A stretch of 64,000 nucleotides of DNA. Origin: an uncultured Actinomyces sp. (lineage in GTDB: Bacteria; Actinomycetota; Actinomycetes; Actinomycetales; Actinomycetaceae). Under the pieces are notes generated by a model. The model was not told the DNA's origin. It ran no database searches and saw only the letters and a program-made list of their open reading frames with translations. The stretch covers positions 15,058-79,057 of the forward strand of contig CALISI010000016.1 of assembly GCA_938041695.1 (NCBI GenBank), written 5' to 3'. The position numbers were made by a program, and so were the translations under genes. Shown here in pieces: positions 15,303 through 24,351 of this stretch. Every line of letters begins with the position of its first letter. The stretch's first letter is position 1.

Positions 15303-16610
15303 ATGTCTGCACCCCGCCCCGTCCTTGGAGTTGGCGTTCTTGGAGCCGGAACCGTCGGCAGCCAGGTCATTCGTATCCTTCAGTCGAGCCGCGAGGATTT
15401 CGCGGCTCGCTCGGGCGCGGAGATGGAGGTGCGCAAGGTCCTCGTCCGCAATGTGGATGCCCCCCGTGATGCTCCGATTGATCGTGAGCTGCTGACGACC
15501 GACCCCGCCGAGGCGATCGACGACATGGACCTCGTCGTCGAGCTGATCGGCGGCATCGAGCCCGCCCGCACCCTCGTGCTGCGTGCGCTCAATCAGGGCA
15601 TCTCGGTCGTCACGGGCAATAAGGCCCTCCTGGCCGCCCACGGCCCCGAGCTCTACGAGGCCGCCGCAGCCAATGGCGCTGACCTCTACTACGAGGCCGC
15701 CGTCGCGGGTGCCGTCCCCGTCGTCTACGGCCTGCGCGAATCCCTCGCCGGCGACCGCATCACGACGGTCATGGGCATCGTGAATGGCACGACCAACTTC
15801 ATCCTCGACGCGATGAGCACGAAGGGCCTCAGTTACGAGGAAGCTCTCAAGCAGGCGCAGGATCTCGGTTTTGCCGAGGCCGACCCGACCGCGGACGTCG
15901 AGGGCTTCGACGCGGCCGCCAAATGCTCCATTCTTGCCTCGCTCGCCTTCCACACCCGCGTCGGTATCGACGATGTTGCGGTTGAAGGCATTACGAGCAT
16001 CACGAAGGAGGATATGGAGGAGGCAGCGCGCATCAACCACACGATCAAGCTTCTCGCTATCGCTGAGCGCCGCATCGGCGAGGACGGGCGTGAAGGTGTC
16101 GCGATGCGCGTTCACCCGGCCCAGGTTCCCGCCGATCACCCGCTTGCGTCCGTCGACGGCGCCTATAACGCGATTCTTGTCGAGGGTGAGGCCGCCGGTC
16201 GCCTGATGTTCTACGGTCAGGGCGCGGGTGGCGCGCCCACGGCCTCGGCCGTCCTGTCCGACCTTGTCGCGGCCGCGCACCACCGTGCCTTTGGCGGTCA
16301 CGCCCCGCGTGAGTCGGTGTACGCGCACCTGCCGATCCTCGATCCCGGGTCGACACACACTCGATACCAGATTCGCCTGCAGGTGGAGGACCGCCTCGGT
16401 GTCCTGTCCGATGTTGCCGGCATCTTTGCCCGCCACGGTGTCTCGATCCAGTCCGTCCACCAGCGTAACGACGAGGTTCCCGGCGCCTGCGTCATCGTCG
16501 TGACCAGCCACCGCGCCCGCGAGGCCGACCTGCGCGCCGTTGCCCGCGCGCTCGCCGTGTCCGACGCCGTGCGTGAGGTGACCTCCACGATCCGCGTTGA
16601 GGGTGAGTGA
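15303..16610 (+). CDS. hom: Homoserine dehydrogenase
   Basis: 435 residues from the ATG after AAAGGAG. The NAD(P)-binding GVGVLGAGTVGSQV opens the protein; the catalytic domain contains NGTTNFIL and the GYAEADPTADVEG-like stretch (FAEADPTADVEG); the C-terminal ~90 residues form an ACT domain (QIRLQVEDRLGVLSDVAGIF) expected to confer feedback inhibition by threonine. It reduces aspartate semialdehyde to homoserine. thrB follows with overlapping or adjacent start; thrC, usual between them in mycobacteria, is absent here. Confidence 0.96.
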   Translation: MSAPRPVLGVGVLGAGTVGSQVIRILQSSREDFAARSGAEMEVRKVLVRNVDAPRDAPIDRELLTTDPAEAIDDMDLVVELIGGIEPARTLVLRALNQGISVVTGNKALLAAHGPELYEAAAANGADLYYEAAVAGAVPVVYGLRESLAGDRITTVMGIVNGTTNFILDAMSTKGLSYEEALKQAQDLGFAEADPTADVEGFDAAAKCSILASLAFHTRVGIDDVAVEGITSITKEDMEEAARINHTIKLLAIAERRIGEDGREGVAMRVHPAQVPADHPLASVDGAYNAILVEGEAAGRLMFYGQGAGGAPTASAVLSDLVAAAHHRAFGGHAPRESVYAHLPILDPGSTHTRYQIRLQVEDRLGVLSDVAGIFARHGVSIQSVHQRNDEVPGACVIVVTSHRAREADLRAVARALAVSDAVREVTSTIRVEGE

Positions 16611-16611
16611 C

Positions 16612-17562
16612 GTGCGGCTGCGAGAGGATTTTGTCGCGGTGAAGGTCCCCGCGACCAGCGCGAACCTGGGTCCAGGATTCGACTGCATGGGCCTGGCCCT
16701 CGACCTGTGGGACGAGGTCTCGGTACACGCGACGACTGGGCCCACCTCGGTCGTCGTCGAGGGTGAGGGAGCTGGAAATGTCGAGCAGGGCGAGGACAAC
16801 CTCGTCGTGCGTGCCCTGCGCCTTGCGCTCGACCGCGTGGGGGCCCCTCAGGTGGGTGTGCGCATGCACTGCACGAACCGAATCCCTCATTCCCGAGGCC
16901 TGGGTTCCTCTGCGAGTGCGATCGTCGCCGGCGTGACGCTGGCACGCGCCCTCATTGGCGACGCCGACGTGCTCGGTCGCCAGGAGATCCTCGAGATCGG
17001 CTCGCACATGGAGGGGCATCCCGACAATGTTGCTCCCGCCGTCTTCGGGGGCGCGACCGTGTCGTGGATGAACGAGGAGACCTCCGAAGTGGGCAGCGTG
17101 CGCCTCACCCCGCCCGAGGGCATCAACCCCGTCGCGTTCATCCCCGACTTCGAGCTGCGCACCGCCGCCGCGCGAGCCGCCCTGCCTGCGACCGTTCCGC
17201 ACGGTGATGCGAGCTTCAATGTGGCGCGCGGTGCCCTGCTGGCCGCCGTCCTGTCTGGTGGCGCCCAGGTGAGCGGGGGAGCGGACCTGCACGCGCTCCT
17301 CATGGAAGCTACGCGTGACCGCCTCCATCAGGAACAGCGCCGGGCCGCGATGGAACCCTCACTCGCACTCGTTGACTGGCTGCGGGGTGCCGGTTTTGCC
17401 GCCGTTGTCTCCGGTGCGGGGCCGACCGTTCTGTCTCTGGAGAAGGTGGGGGCGGATATTCGCCGCGACGCAGCCGGTGCAGGCTGGCGTGTCGTGCCAC
17501 TGGCGGTGGCCGCATCGGGTGTGCAGATTACCCGCGGAAGCCTTGCGAAAGTTGAGTTTTAG
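16612..17562 (+). CDS. thrB: Homoserine kinase
   Basis: About 316 residues. GTG codons at 16603 and 16612 are both plausible starts; the second has GAGGGTGA at better spacing. The GHMP-kinase signature is clear: VPATSANLGPGFDCMG at the N terminus, HSRGLGSSASAIVAG for ATP, and SGAGPTVLSL near the C terminus. It phosphorylates homoserine on the way to threonine. It is co-transcribed with hom and followed by a hairpin with a T-rich tail. Confidence 0.94.
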   Translation: MRLREDFVAVKVPATSANLGPGFDCMGLALDLWDEVSVHATTGPTSVVVEGEGAGNVEQGEDNLVVRALRLALDRVGAPQVGVRMHCTNRIPHSRGLGSSASAIVAGVTLARALIGDADVLGRQEILEIGSHMEGHPDNVAPAVFGGATVSWMNEETSEVGSVRLTPPEGINPVAFIPDFELRTAAARAALPATVPHGDASFNVARGALLAAVLSGGAQVSGGADLHALLMEATRDRLHQEQRRAAMEPSLALVDWLRGAGFAAVVSGAGPTVLSLEKVGADIRRDAAGAGWRVVPLAVAASGVQITRGSLAKVEF

Positions 17563-17595
17563 TCGCTCGGCTTCGCTGTGAGTTTGTTGGCAACC

Positions 17596-17652
17596 ACCGC
17601 CAGCCTCGCCGTCTAAGTGACAGCGGGCTGGCGGTCTTGCTATATTTTTTTC
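17596..17652 (+). terminator. Rho-independent terminator after hom-thrB
   Basis: ACCGCCAGCC at 17596-17605 pairs with GGCTGGCGGT at 17626-17635, followed by CTTGCTATATTTTTTT. A classic stem plus T-run; it separates the threonine operon from rho. Confidence 0.8.
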
Positions 17653-17782
17653 AGGTCCGAGCCGATTGCTCGACTCCGACCTTTGCGGTGCGCCTCTTTC
17701 GCGCATCTTCCTGATCAAGCTTTTTGTTGTGCTTGAGTAATCACCTCGCCCGCTGTGGGCGCATTCCAGTAAGGATCACTTC

Positions 17783-19486
17783 GTGAGCAACGAAACCTCC
17801 GCCGAGACGACCGCGTCGCTGTCGGCGATGAAGCTGCCCGAGCTGAAGGCTCTGGCCGCCTCTCGCGGCCTGAAGGGCATTTCCCAGCTTCGTAAGCCCC
17901 AGTTGATCGAGCTGCTGAGCAACGGCGCCGGCGCCTCGACACCGCAGGAAACCGTTCCCCGTGAGGACGCTCCTGCCTCGTCCAAGAAGAAAGCTGACAA
18001 GCCAGCCGCCGAGAAGTCGGCTTCTGAGGCTCCCGCCGAGGCGCCGCGCCGCTCGCGTCGCCGTCGCGCGGTGAGCCAGGGCGCCGTTGAGCCTGCGCAT
18101 GTCACTCTTGACCTGCCCCTGCCCGCCGCGGAGCGCGCCGAGGCCGCCCCGGAGTCCGACACGCCCGTCGTCGAAACCGTCCTCAACATCGAACTGCCCG
18201 ACGGGGATGACACCGAGGCTCGTCGCCCTCGCCGTGAGCGTGGCCGCCGAGGCCGACGCGACCGCGAGAACCGTGACAACCGCGAGAATCGTGAGAATCG
18301 TGAGAATCGCGAGGGCCGTGAGAATCGCGAGGGCCGCAACCAGCGCGGCGGCGAGGAGAACCTTGCCCCGATCGCCGGCATTCTCGACATCCAGGAAAAC
18401 CACGCCTTCGTGCGCACCTCGGGCTACCTGCCCGGCCCGAACGACGTCTACGTGACGCTGGGTAACGTGCGCCGCTGGGGCCTGCGCGCCGGTGACGCGG
18501 TCGCCGGTGCCGTTCGCCTGCCCCGCGAGGGCGAGCGCCAGCGCCAGAAGTACAACGCCCTCGTGCGCGTTGACTCCGTGAACGGCATGACGATTGAGCA
18601 GGCTCAGGCGCGCCGCGAATTCGGCAAGCTGACGCCCGTCTACCCCTCCGAGCAGCTGCGTATGGAGACCTCGCCGAAAGCTTACACGCCGCGCGTCATC
18701 GACCTGGTCGCCCCCGTGGGCAAGGGCCAGCGTGGCCTCATTGTCTCCCCGCCCAAGGCAGGCAAGACCATGGTCATCCAGCAGATGGCCAAGGCCATCG
18801 AGCTGAACAACCCCGAGGTGCACCTCATGGTCGTCCTGGTGGACGAGCGCCCCGAAGAGGTCACCGACATGCGTTCGATCGTCAAGGGTGAGGTCATCGC
18901 CTCTACCTTCGACCGTCCCGCCTCGGATCACACGACGGTTGCCGAGCTCGCGATCGAACGCGCCAAGCGCCTCGTCGAGCTGGGCCAGGATGTCGTCGTC
19001 CTCCTCGATTCACTCACGCGTCTGTCGCGCGCCTACAACCTGGCCGCGCCCGCCTCGGGTCGTATCCTCTCCGGTGGTGTCGACGCATCCGCCCTGTACC
19101 CGCCCAAGAAGTTCTTCGGCGCTGCGCGCAACATCTCCGAGGGCGGCTCGCTGACCATCATCGCCTCCGCTCTGGTGGAGACCGGCTCGAAGATGGACGA
19201 GGTCATCTTTGAGGAGTTCAAGGGCACCGGCAACATGGAGCTGCGCCTGTCGCGCCAGCTCGCCGAGCGCCGCATCTTCCCCGCGATCGACCTCAACGCG
19301 TCGGGTACTCGTCGCGAGGAGCTGCTGTTTGCGCCCGAGGAGCTGCGCATCATGTGGAGGCTGCGCCGCGTCCTGGGCACGCTCGATCAGCAGCAGGGCC
19401 TCGAGCTGGTCCTCGACAAGCTCAAGGAAACCCAGTCCAACGCTGAGTTCCTCATGCTCATCCAAAAGACCACGCCTTCCGAGTGA
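17783..19486 (+). CDS. rho: Transcription termination factor Rho
   Basis: 567 residues, GTG start after AAGGATCAC. Domains: Rho_N ([14 protein letters not shown], residues ~12-50), a long actinobacterial insertion rich in Arg, Asn, Asp and Glu (~55-190) with a short tandem repeat, the cold-shock-like RNA-binding domain ([19 protein letters not shown]), and a RecA-type ATPase with PPKAGKT Walker A and [11 protein letters not shown]. It unwinds nascent RNA and terminates transcription. The enlarged N-terminal insertion is usual for high-GC actinobacteria. The gene ends at a strong terminator, separating it from the unknown genes that follow. Confidence 0.97.
   Translation: MSNETSAETTASLSAMKLPELKALAASRGLKGISQLRKPQLIELLSNGAGASTPQETVPREDAPASSKKKADKPAAEKSASEAPAEAPRRSRRRRAVSQGAVEPAHVTLDLPLPAAERAEAAPESDTPVVETVLNIELPDGDDTEARRPRRERGRRGRRDRENRDNRENRENRENREGRENREGRNQRGGEENLAPIAGILDIQENHAFVRTSGYLPGPNDVYVTLGNVRRWGLRAGDAVAGAVRLPREGERQRQKYNALVRVDSVNGMTIEQAQARREFGKLTPVYPSEQLRMETSPKAYTPRVIDLVAPVGKGQRGLIVSPPKAGKTMVIQQMAKAIELNNPEVHLMVVLVDERPEEVTDMRSIVKGEVIASTFDRPASDHTTVAELAIERAKRLVELGQDVVVLLDSLTRLSRAYNLAAPASGRILSGGVDASALYPPKKFFGAARNISEGGSLTIIASALVETGSKMDEVIFEEFKGTGNMELRLSRQLAERRIFPAIDLNASGTRREELLFAPEELRIMWRLRRVLGTLDQQQGLELVLDKLKETQSNAEFLMLIQKTTPSE
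18262..18345 (+). repeat. Imperfect 9-base tandem repeat inside rho
   Basis: Repeats of the form CG(C/T)GAGAAT encode runs of Arg-Glu-Asn, with variants Arg-Asp-Asn and Arg-Glu-Gly, in the disordered insertion of Rho. The unit is a multiple of three, so length changes would keep the frame. Confidence 0.8.
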
Positions 19487-19500
19487 TCGGCGGGTAGGTG

Positions 19501-19534
19501 CGGGGCGAGTGGCGAGAGCCGCTCGCCCCGTTTT
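19501..19534 (+). terminator. Rho-independent terminator after rho
   Basis: CGGGGCGAG at 19501-19509 pairs with CTCGCCCCG at 19522-19530, followed at once by TTTT. It begins 15 bases after the rho stop. Confidence 0.85.
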
Positions 19535-19593
19535 CCGTTGAGATGTACGTGCGAGTACCGGACAACTGATAAGGCCCGTGCCAGAATTGGCGC

Positions 19594-20769
19594 ATGGTGA
19601 ACATGACACCGAATGCGGCCAATACGCGGGTGCCACGGGGTACCTCGCGCCGATCCTGGAGCGCTGCGCGCGGATTTCTACGCCTCGTTGTCGGTCTTTT
19701 TCTCGCGCTGACGGCTCCCCTTCAGCTGGCACTCGCGATCTACGATCAGGCCCATCACGGGATGGGGGAGGCGGTTGACTGGCCGAATTGGACAGGCTGG
19801 GTCATGGCGCTGTGTGGAATCGGCGTGCTGTGGGGAGGGGTCAGTTGTCGGCGCTCGAGGCGTCGGAAAATGACGACGATCGCGCAGACGTGGGCATCCT
19901 TGGAACAGCAGCGGGCGCAGGTCGAGCGCGTGTTCTCCGCGCTCGTCGGCACCGGGCACTACGAGAGCGGACTCACGGCGCGCTATGAGTGTGCCCGAGC
20001 CGAACGCGTCAGGGTTGGCGCTCGAATCGAGGAGTACAGGTCGCCCGGTTTCTTCGCATCGCTCAGCGAGGCATCGGGAGGGGCGGAGGATGAGATCCTT
20101 GCGCAGATGGCCGTCCTGGCGGATGCGGATACCGCGATCATGGCTGCGCGCGACTTCTTTGCCGTCGCGCCCGGCTGGTGCGACGTGTGGAACAACGAGA
20201 TTGGCCCGATCATCGAAGACTTGGACGTCCTCGATGACGTCGCAGACAGCCTCGAAGCAATTGGTACGGAGGCGCACATCCTGACGGACATTGAGGCGTT
20301 CCGAGAACATCTGGGGGATGCCAAGGACACGGTGATCAGCCTGGGAGAACGCCTCGAGGGCAGACAGCTCGGTCCTGCCCAGGCGCTGGAAGAACTCGAC
20401 CGGATAGCCAACGAGGCGCGAGCGCGCACCGCCGAACTCATCGAGGCGACTCTCGCCACCGATGCCTCGTCGCAGGGACGCGCACGCTACGCGCGATGGA
20501 AGGACGCGGGAATCAGCCTGACCGCGGCTAACGCCGAGTACGACGGGGCCTACTGGAGCGAGGACGCAGACACTGACGTCGAGTACAATCCGGCAGCCAC
20601 GATCCGACTGATTACAAACTCCGCAGGCGTTGACCTGAACGGGCTGCCAGCCCCGGCGACCGGTGTCCTGACGGCTGGCCGCGCATCCATCTATCTATTG
20701 CCGATGTATCTTGATCGATACGTGACTGGCGACGTGGATGCGGCAGGCGACGGCTCATCCTCGGACTGA
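19594..20769 (+). CDS. Membrane protein, DUF5129-like tandem family, copy 1
   Basis: 391 residues with two N-terminal transmembrane segments (~25-50 and ~65-85) and a long, charged, mostly helical cytoplasmic or external part. It shares with the next two genes: a GHYESGLTARYE motif, DFFAVAPGW near the middle, LEELDRIANEARAR, a GRARYARW segment and a C-terminal YNPAATIRL..NSAG block ending in MYLDRY. I associate this pattern with DUF5129 but cannot verify it. No enzymatic motif is visible. The three copies lie between rho and rpmE, which are neighbours in mycobacteria, so the block looks inserted. Confidence 0.75.
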   Translation: MVNMTPNAANTRVPRGTSRRSWSAARGFLRLVVGLFLALTAPLQLALAIYDQAHHGMGEAVDWPNWTGWVMALCGIGVLWGGVSCRRSRRRKMTTIAQTWASLEQQRAQVERVFSALVGTGHYESGLTARYECARAERVRVGARIEEYRSPGFFASLSEASGGAEDEILAQMAVLADADTAIMAARDFFAVAPGWCDVWNNEIGPIIEDLDVLDDVADSLEAIGTEAHILTDIEAFREHLGDAKDTVISLGERLEGRQLGPAQALEELDRIANEARARTAELIEATLATDASSQGRARYARWKDAGISLTAANAEYDGAYWSEDADTDVEYNPAATIRLITNSAGVDLNGLPAPATGVLTAGRASIYLLPMYLDRYVTGDVDAAGDGSSSD

Positions 20770-20859
20770 GCGGGTGGTGGGGCCGCTTGCGCCGTTGCTG
20801 CGTCTCGAAAATGCTTGTGCCACCGTGCGTGAGCCTGACCGTCATGTCAGAGTGACGGT

Positions 20860-22527
20860 ATGACGTCTTCGACGAGCGATGCAATGAACTCAGATCCCAC
20901 GAGCCAGAATTCCCGGAATACTCGGCTCGATGTCCGCGGTCTCCTGCGTATCGTGCTGGGGGCCATTCTGGTCCTCTTCACGCCCGCTTGGTTGGCGGTG
21001 GCAGCATACGAATACTCGCAGCCGACCGCTTCGGCGACGCGCCTCGTCCCACCCGTTGTGGAGATCCGCGACGAAACCAGCAGCTTCCAGAGCATCGACG
21101 GCCGCCCACTCAGCGTCGTCCTGGAGGGGATCGGCTTCCTGCGTCCCACCCACCTCGTCGTCCTGTCCACGGACAACCTGACGGATGACAACTTGGACGA
21201 GGCGACGCTGAAGTATGCGCGCGCGAAGCATCCCGAGTGGATCGCGCGCAACGGCTACAAATGGGCTGACGGCTACTTCATCCTCGCGGTATCTCCCACG
21301 CACCGACAGGTCGGCACCTATTTCGGTGAGGACATCGCCCCGACGCTGTCGATCCAGAGCGAGATTCAGGACGCCGCGAAGGACGATTTCCGCGAAGGCC
21401 GCTGGAGTCAAGGCGTTGTCGCGGCGGTGAACACGGCGGCGTCTATCATGCCCAACGAGGCCGGGATGAGTCTGGAGAATCGGCCGGTGTGGCCCGACTG
21501 GAAGGGCGCGCTCGCAACCCTCGCCGGAATCGGCATTCTCGCGCGTGGGCACAGCCTGCACCGTCAGGCGCGCGAGAACGCGAGCAAGGTTGCCGAGGAG
21601 TGGCGGGCTTTGGAGGGGCGCCGCGGCGAGGTCGAGCGCGCGTTCGTGGCTCTTCTCGAAGCCGGGGACTACACGAGCGGTCTATCCGCGCGCTACGAGT
21701 CTGCACGTGCCGAATACGAGAGGGTTCGGGAGCGGATTGCGCAGACGCAATCGACGCATTTCCTGGGAACGCTGAGCGCGCAGGCGTCGGATGAGACGAA
21801 TGAGATCCTTGAGGATCTGCGCGCACTGGCGGACGCGGACCATGCGATTGTGGCGGCAGGTGACTTCTTCGCCCTGAGGCCCGGCTGGCGCGCCATCTGG
21901 GATAACGAGGTTGGTCCGATCTTCGAGGATCTGCAAGCAGTCGATAACGTCGGGGTCAAGGTGCGTGACCACGTGAAGAACCCCAAGGTGCACGGGGCGA
22001 CCACGTCGCTGTTCCAGTGGACGAATGAGCAACGTGCGCTGCTGCTCGGCCTTGGCACCCGTCTCGAGCGCGCCGAGGTCACCGCGGTTGAGGCTCTCGA
22101 AGAACTCGACCGAATCGCGAATGAGAGCCGCACGCGCCTGGCGGACGTGGTGACGAGTGCGCTAGCGCTCGATTCCTCGACGGAGGGGAGACAACGTTAC
22201 GCGAGGTGGCAGAGCCCCCCAGCCGAACTCGTGAATGCAGCCGAGATGTTCTACAAAGGCTCCTACCTCAGCCAGGGAGCCACGCACGAGTACAACCCGG
22301 CATCGACGATTCGACTCACCGCGAATTCCGCTGGTGTTAACCTCGCGGTATACCGGGCCAACACGTCGAGTCGTTTCAAAGACTACGACAGTTACATCTA
22401 CGTCAGGCCCCTGTACCTCGATGAATATGTGATCTCTAGCGGCAGTACCTCGTCGAGCACGTCGAGCGCGAACTACGGTTCCTCTTCGGGTGGTTTCTCG
22501 GGCTCCGGTTCCTCCTCGTCCTTCTAA
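20860..22527 (+). CDS. Membrane protein with TPM-like domain, tandem family copy 2
   Basis: 555 residues. After a first transmembrane segment (~22-42) there is an extra ~150-residue domain absent from the neighbours: VVLSTDNLTDDN, GYKWADGYFILAVSPTHRQVGTYFGED and a final KDDFREGRWSQGVVAAV, which resembles the TPM domain of YgcG/Psb32-type proteins. A second transmembrane segment (~208-225) leads to the same soluble region as copies 1 and 3 (LEELDRIANESRTR, YNPASTIRL..NSAG, LYLDEY). The C terminus is Ser/Gly-rich, again as in YgcG proteins. Function unknown; an envelope-associated role is inferred. Confidence 0.75.
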   Translation: MTSSTSDAMNSDPTSQNSRNTRLDVRGLLRIVLGAILVLFTPAWLAVAAYEYSQPTASATRLVPPVVEIRDETSSFQSIDGRPLSVVLEGIGFLRPTHLVVLSTDNLTDDNLDEATLKYARAKHPEWIARNGYKWADGYFILAVSPTHRQVGTYFGEDIAPTLSIQSEIQDAAKDDFREGRWSQGVVAAVNTAASIMPNEAGMSLENRPVWPDWKGALATLAGIGILARGHSLHRQARENASKVAEEWRALEGRRGEVERAFVALLEAGDYTSGLSARYESARAEYERVRERIAQTQSTHFLGTLSAQASDETNEILEDLRALADADHAIVAAGDFFALRPGWRAIWDNEVGPIFEDLQAVDNVGVKVRDHVKNPKVHGATTSLFQWTNEQRALLLGLGTRLERAEVTAVEALEELDRIANESRTRLADVVTSALALDSSTEGRQRYARWQSPPAELVNAAEMFYKGSYLSQGATHEYNPASTIRLTANSAGVNLAVYRANTSSRFKDYDSYIYVRPLYLDEYVISSGSTSSSTSSANYGSSSGGFSGSGSSSSF

Positions 22528-22578
22528 TGGGCATCAAGGCACCGAGCGGATGGGGACGAAGCATGCCAGAGTGGAGGC

Positions 22579-23736
22579 ATGACATCCATCATGACAGGCG
22601 GGCTGGATAACGCTCCTTGGCGCCCGGGCATGTTTTGGCGAGGCGCGCGCGGATTTCTGCGCATCCTGGCGGGCATGCTTCTATTCCTTGCGACCCCCGC
22701 GTGGTTTGTGATCGCGTCCGCCGTGGATGTGCCGCAGATTCTTGCGTGGCCGGCATGGTACGCGTGGGTCACCTCGTTCATGGGTATCGTGCTCTGGGGG
22801 CGCGGATGGATGCTGCGTCGCCAGGCGCGCGACAACCTCAGGTGGGCCTGCGACGAATGGGAAACATTGGAGAAACGGCATCAGGACGTCGAGCGGAGCT
22901 GCGTTGCGCTCCTGGAATCTGGGCACTACCACCGCGGGCTCGCAGCGCGCTGGGAGGCTGCTTGCACCGAACGCGAGAAGCTGCGCGCCCGGATCGCTGT
23001 GGGGTCGTCGATTCCGTTCCTCGCTTCGCTGAGTGCGGCAACGGCACGGGAGACGGATACGATCGTTGAGCATTTCAACGGTCTGATGGATGCGCACGTC
23101 GCGATGATGGCGGCTCGCGATCTCTTCGCGCTTGCTCCCACCTGGCGCGGGATATGGGATAACGAGACAGGGGTGGTCGACGAGGACCTGACCGTCCTCG
23201 AGACCCTCACGGAAAGTGTCCAGCGGCGCAGCCGAGAGCCGATGGTGCTCAGCACAGCGGCGTCCCTCGTGACGTGGGTCAATGAGCAGCGCGTGGCCGT
23301 CAGCGACCTGGCGGCGAGCATTGAGCGCGCGCAGATGGACCCCGCCGAGGCACTGACGCAGCTCGATCGGATCGCTGACGAGGCCAGAGTGCGCCTGGTG
23401 CGACTGATCGAGGTGGCTCTCGCAACCGACACGTCCATGATTGGGCAGAGGCGGTACAAGCGTTGGAGAAGGGGCGCGGGGGAGAAGCTGCGCACCAATG
23501 AGACCCGCTACATCGGCGCGTACCGCATCTCCGGCATGACGTATACCTACAATCCCGCCCAGGCGATTCGCCTGACCGCAAACAGTACGGGTATTGATTT
23601 CAAGGGTAGTGCGGCTCATTCCACCGCCCTGTTCACAGCGTTTAACGCCACCGTCTACGTGCCTCCCGCGTATCTTCATCGTTACCTTGTGTGGGATGGA
23701 ACCTCGCGGTACGGATCATCGCGGCGAACTACCTGA
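22579..23736 (+). CDS. Membrane protein, DUF5129-like tandem family, copy 3
   Basis: 385 residues, built like copy 1: two transmembrane segments (~30-52, ~60-75), a GHYHRGLAARWE motif, DLFALAPTWRGIWDNE, LTQLDRIADEARVR, RRYKRW and a C-terminal YNPAQAIRLTANSTG block ending in AYLHRY. The 51-base gap to copy 2 suggests one transcript. Divergence from copies 1 and 2 is large, so the duplication is not recent. No catalytic residues can be named. Confidence 0.75.
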   Translation: MTSIMTGGLDNAPWRPGMFWRGARGFLRILAGMLLFLATPAWFVIASAVDVPQILAWPAWYAWVTSFMGIVLWGRGWMLRRQARDNLRWACDEWETLEKRHQDVERSCVALLESGHYHRGLAARWEAACTEREKLRARIAVGSSIPFLASLSAATARETDTIVEHFNGLMDAHVAMMAARDLFALAPTWRGIWDNETGVVDEDLTVLETLTESVQRRSREPMVLSTAASLVTWVNEQRVAVSDLAASIERAQMDPAEALTQLDRIADEARVRLVRLIEVALATDTSMIGQRRYKRWRRGAGEKLRTNETRYIGAYRISGMTYTYNPAQAIRLTANSTGIDFKGSAAHSTALFTAFNATVYVPPAYLHRYLVWDGTSRYGSSRRTT

Positions 23737-23877
23737 CGTCCGCCGCGAACATCGGTCCGCACGGGCGGACACGCTAAGCGCGGTACTGTGAGTCGACCTC
23801 GTGCTCACGGGGAGTCTGGGTGGCCATGCGTGTTGTGCGCCCATAGCGGATCTCACGTGTGCTGCTTCCTTTCTTCA

Positions 23878-23906
23878 TTGAAGGGGATGGTTGCGTGTGC
23901 GATAAT
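23878..23906 (+). promoter_or_regulatory. Promoter for rpmE
   Basis: TTGAAG at 23878-23883, a 17-base spacer and GATAAT at 23901-23906 form a good sigma-70-type promoter. Transcription would start near 23913 and give a leader of about 120 bases before rpmE. The leader contains a small GAGGGC-GA-GCCCTC hairpin. The rest of the 299-base gap after the membrane genes shows nothing else I can name. Confidence 0.65.
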
Positions 23907-24035
23907 GTCCTGTCGGCTTACCGGTTCACCGGCATGCCCCAGGCGCTGCTAGCGCGCTGGAGGGCGAGCCCTCGCCAGATGTGGGGGACGCTGCATGTCC
24001 GGACCCGGGGCACCAAACGATCCAGGAGAAACTCC

Positions 24036-24257
24036 ATGAAGAAGGGTATTCACCCCGAATACGTGGACACCGTCGTGACCTGCACGTGCGGCAACACGTT
24101 CCACACCCGTTCCACGATCACCTCCGGTGAGATGCGCGTGGACGTGTGCTCGGCCTGCCACCCGTTCTACACGGGCAAGCAGAAGATCCTCGACACCGGC
24201 GGCCGCGTCGCCAAGTTCGAGGCTCGCTACGGCAAGCGCGTGCGCCCCTCGAAGTGA
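24036..24257 (+). CDS. rpmE: 50S ribosomal protein bL31
   Basis: 73 residues from the ATG after CAGGAGAA. The protein is the zinc-binding form of L31: MKKGIHPEY, then CTCGNTF and [12 protein letters not shown], providing the Cys ligands. The long upstream frame is non-coding leader. Zinc-binding L31 is commonly repressed or replaced under zinc limitation by a Cys-less paralogue; none is in this window. The position upstream of prfA matches actinobacterial order. Confidence 0.97.
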   Translation: MKKGIHPEYVDTVVTCTCGNTFHTRSTITSGEMRVDVCSACHPFYTGKQKILDTGGRVAKFEARYGKRVRPSK

Positions 24258-24276
24258 GGGTGAGCAGCTAGCTCAA

Positions 24277-24314
24277 CGGCGGTGTCGTTGGCCTCATGGC
24301 CGACGGCGCCGCCG
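24277..24314 (+). terminator. Long hairpin after rpmE
   Basis: A 17-pair stem (24277-24293 with 24298-24314, including four G-T pairs) with loop TCAT, followed by CTTTGT. It lies between rpmE and prfA, so it may end or attenuate the rpmE transcript. Confidence 0.65.
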
Positions 24315-24351
24315 CTTTGTCAACTGTACGGATCGAAGGATGTGGTGAATA

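Noticed and set aside
23859..24035. Coding extension upstream of rpmE
   Set aside because: The region contains the promoter and leader; L31 is complete from the ATG at 24036.
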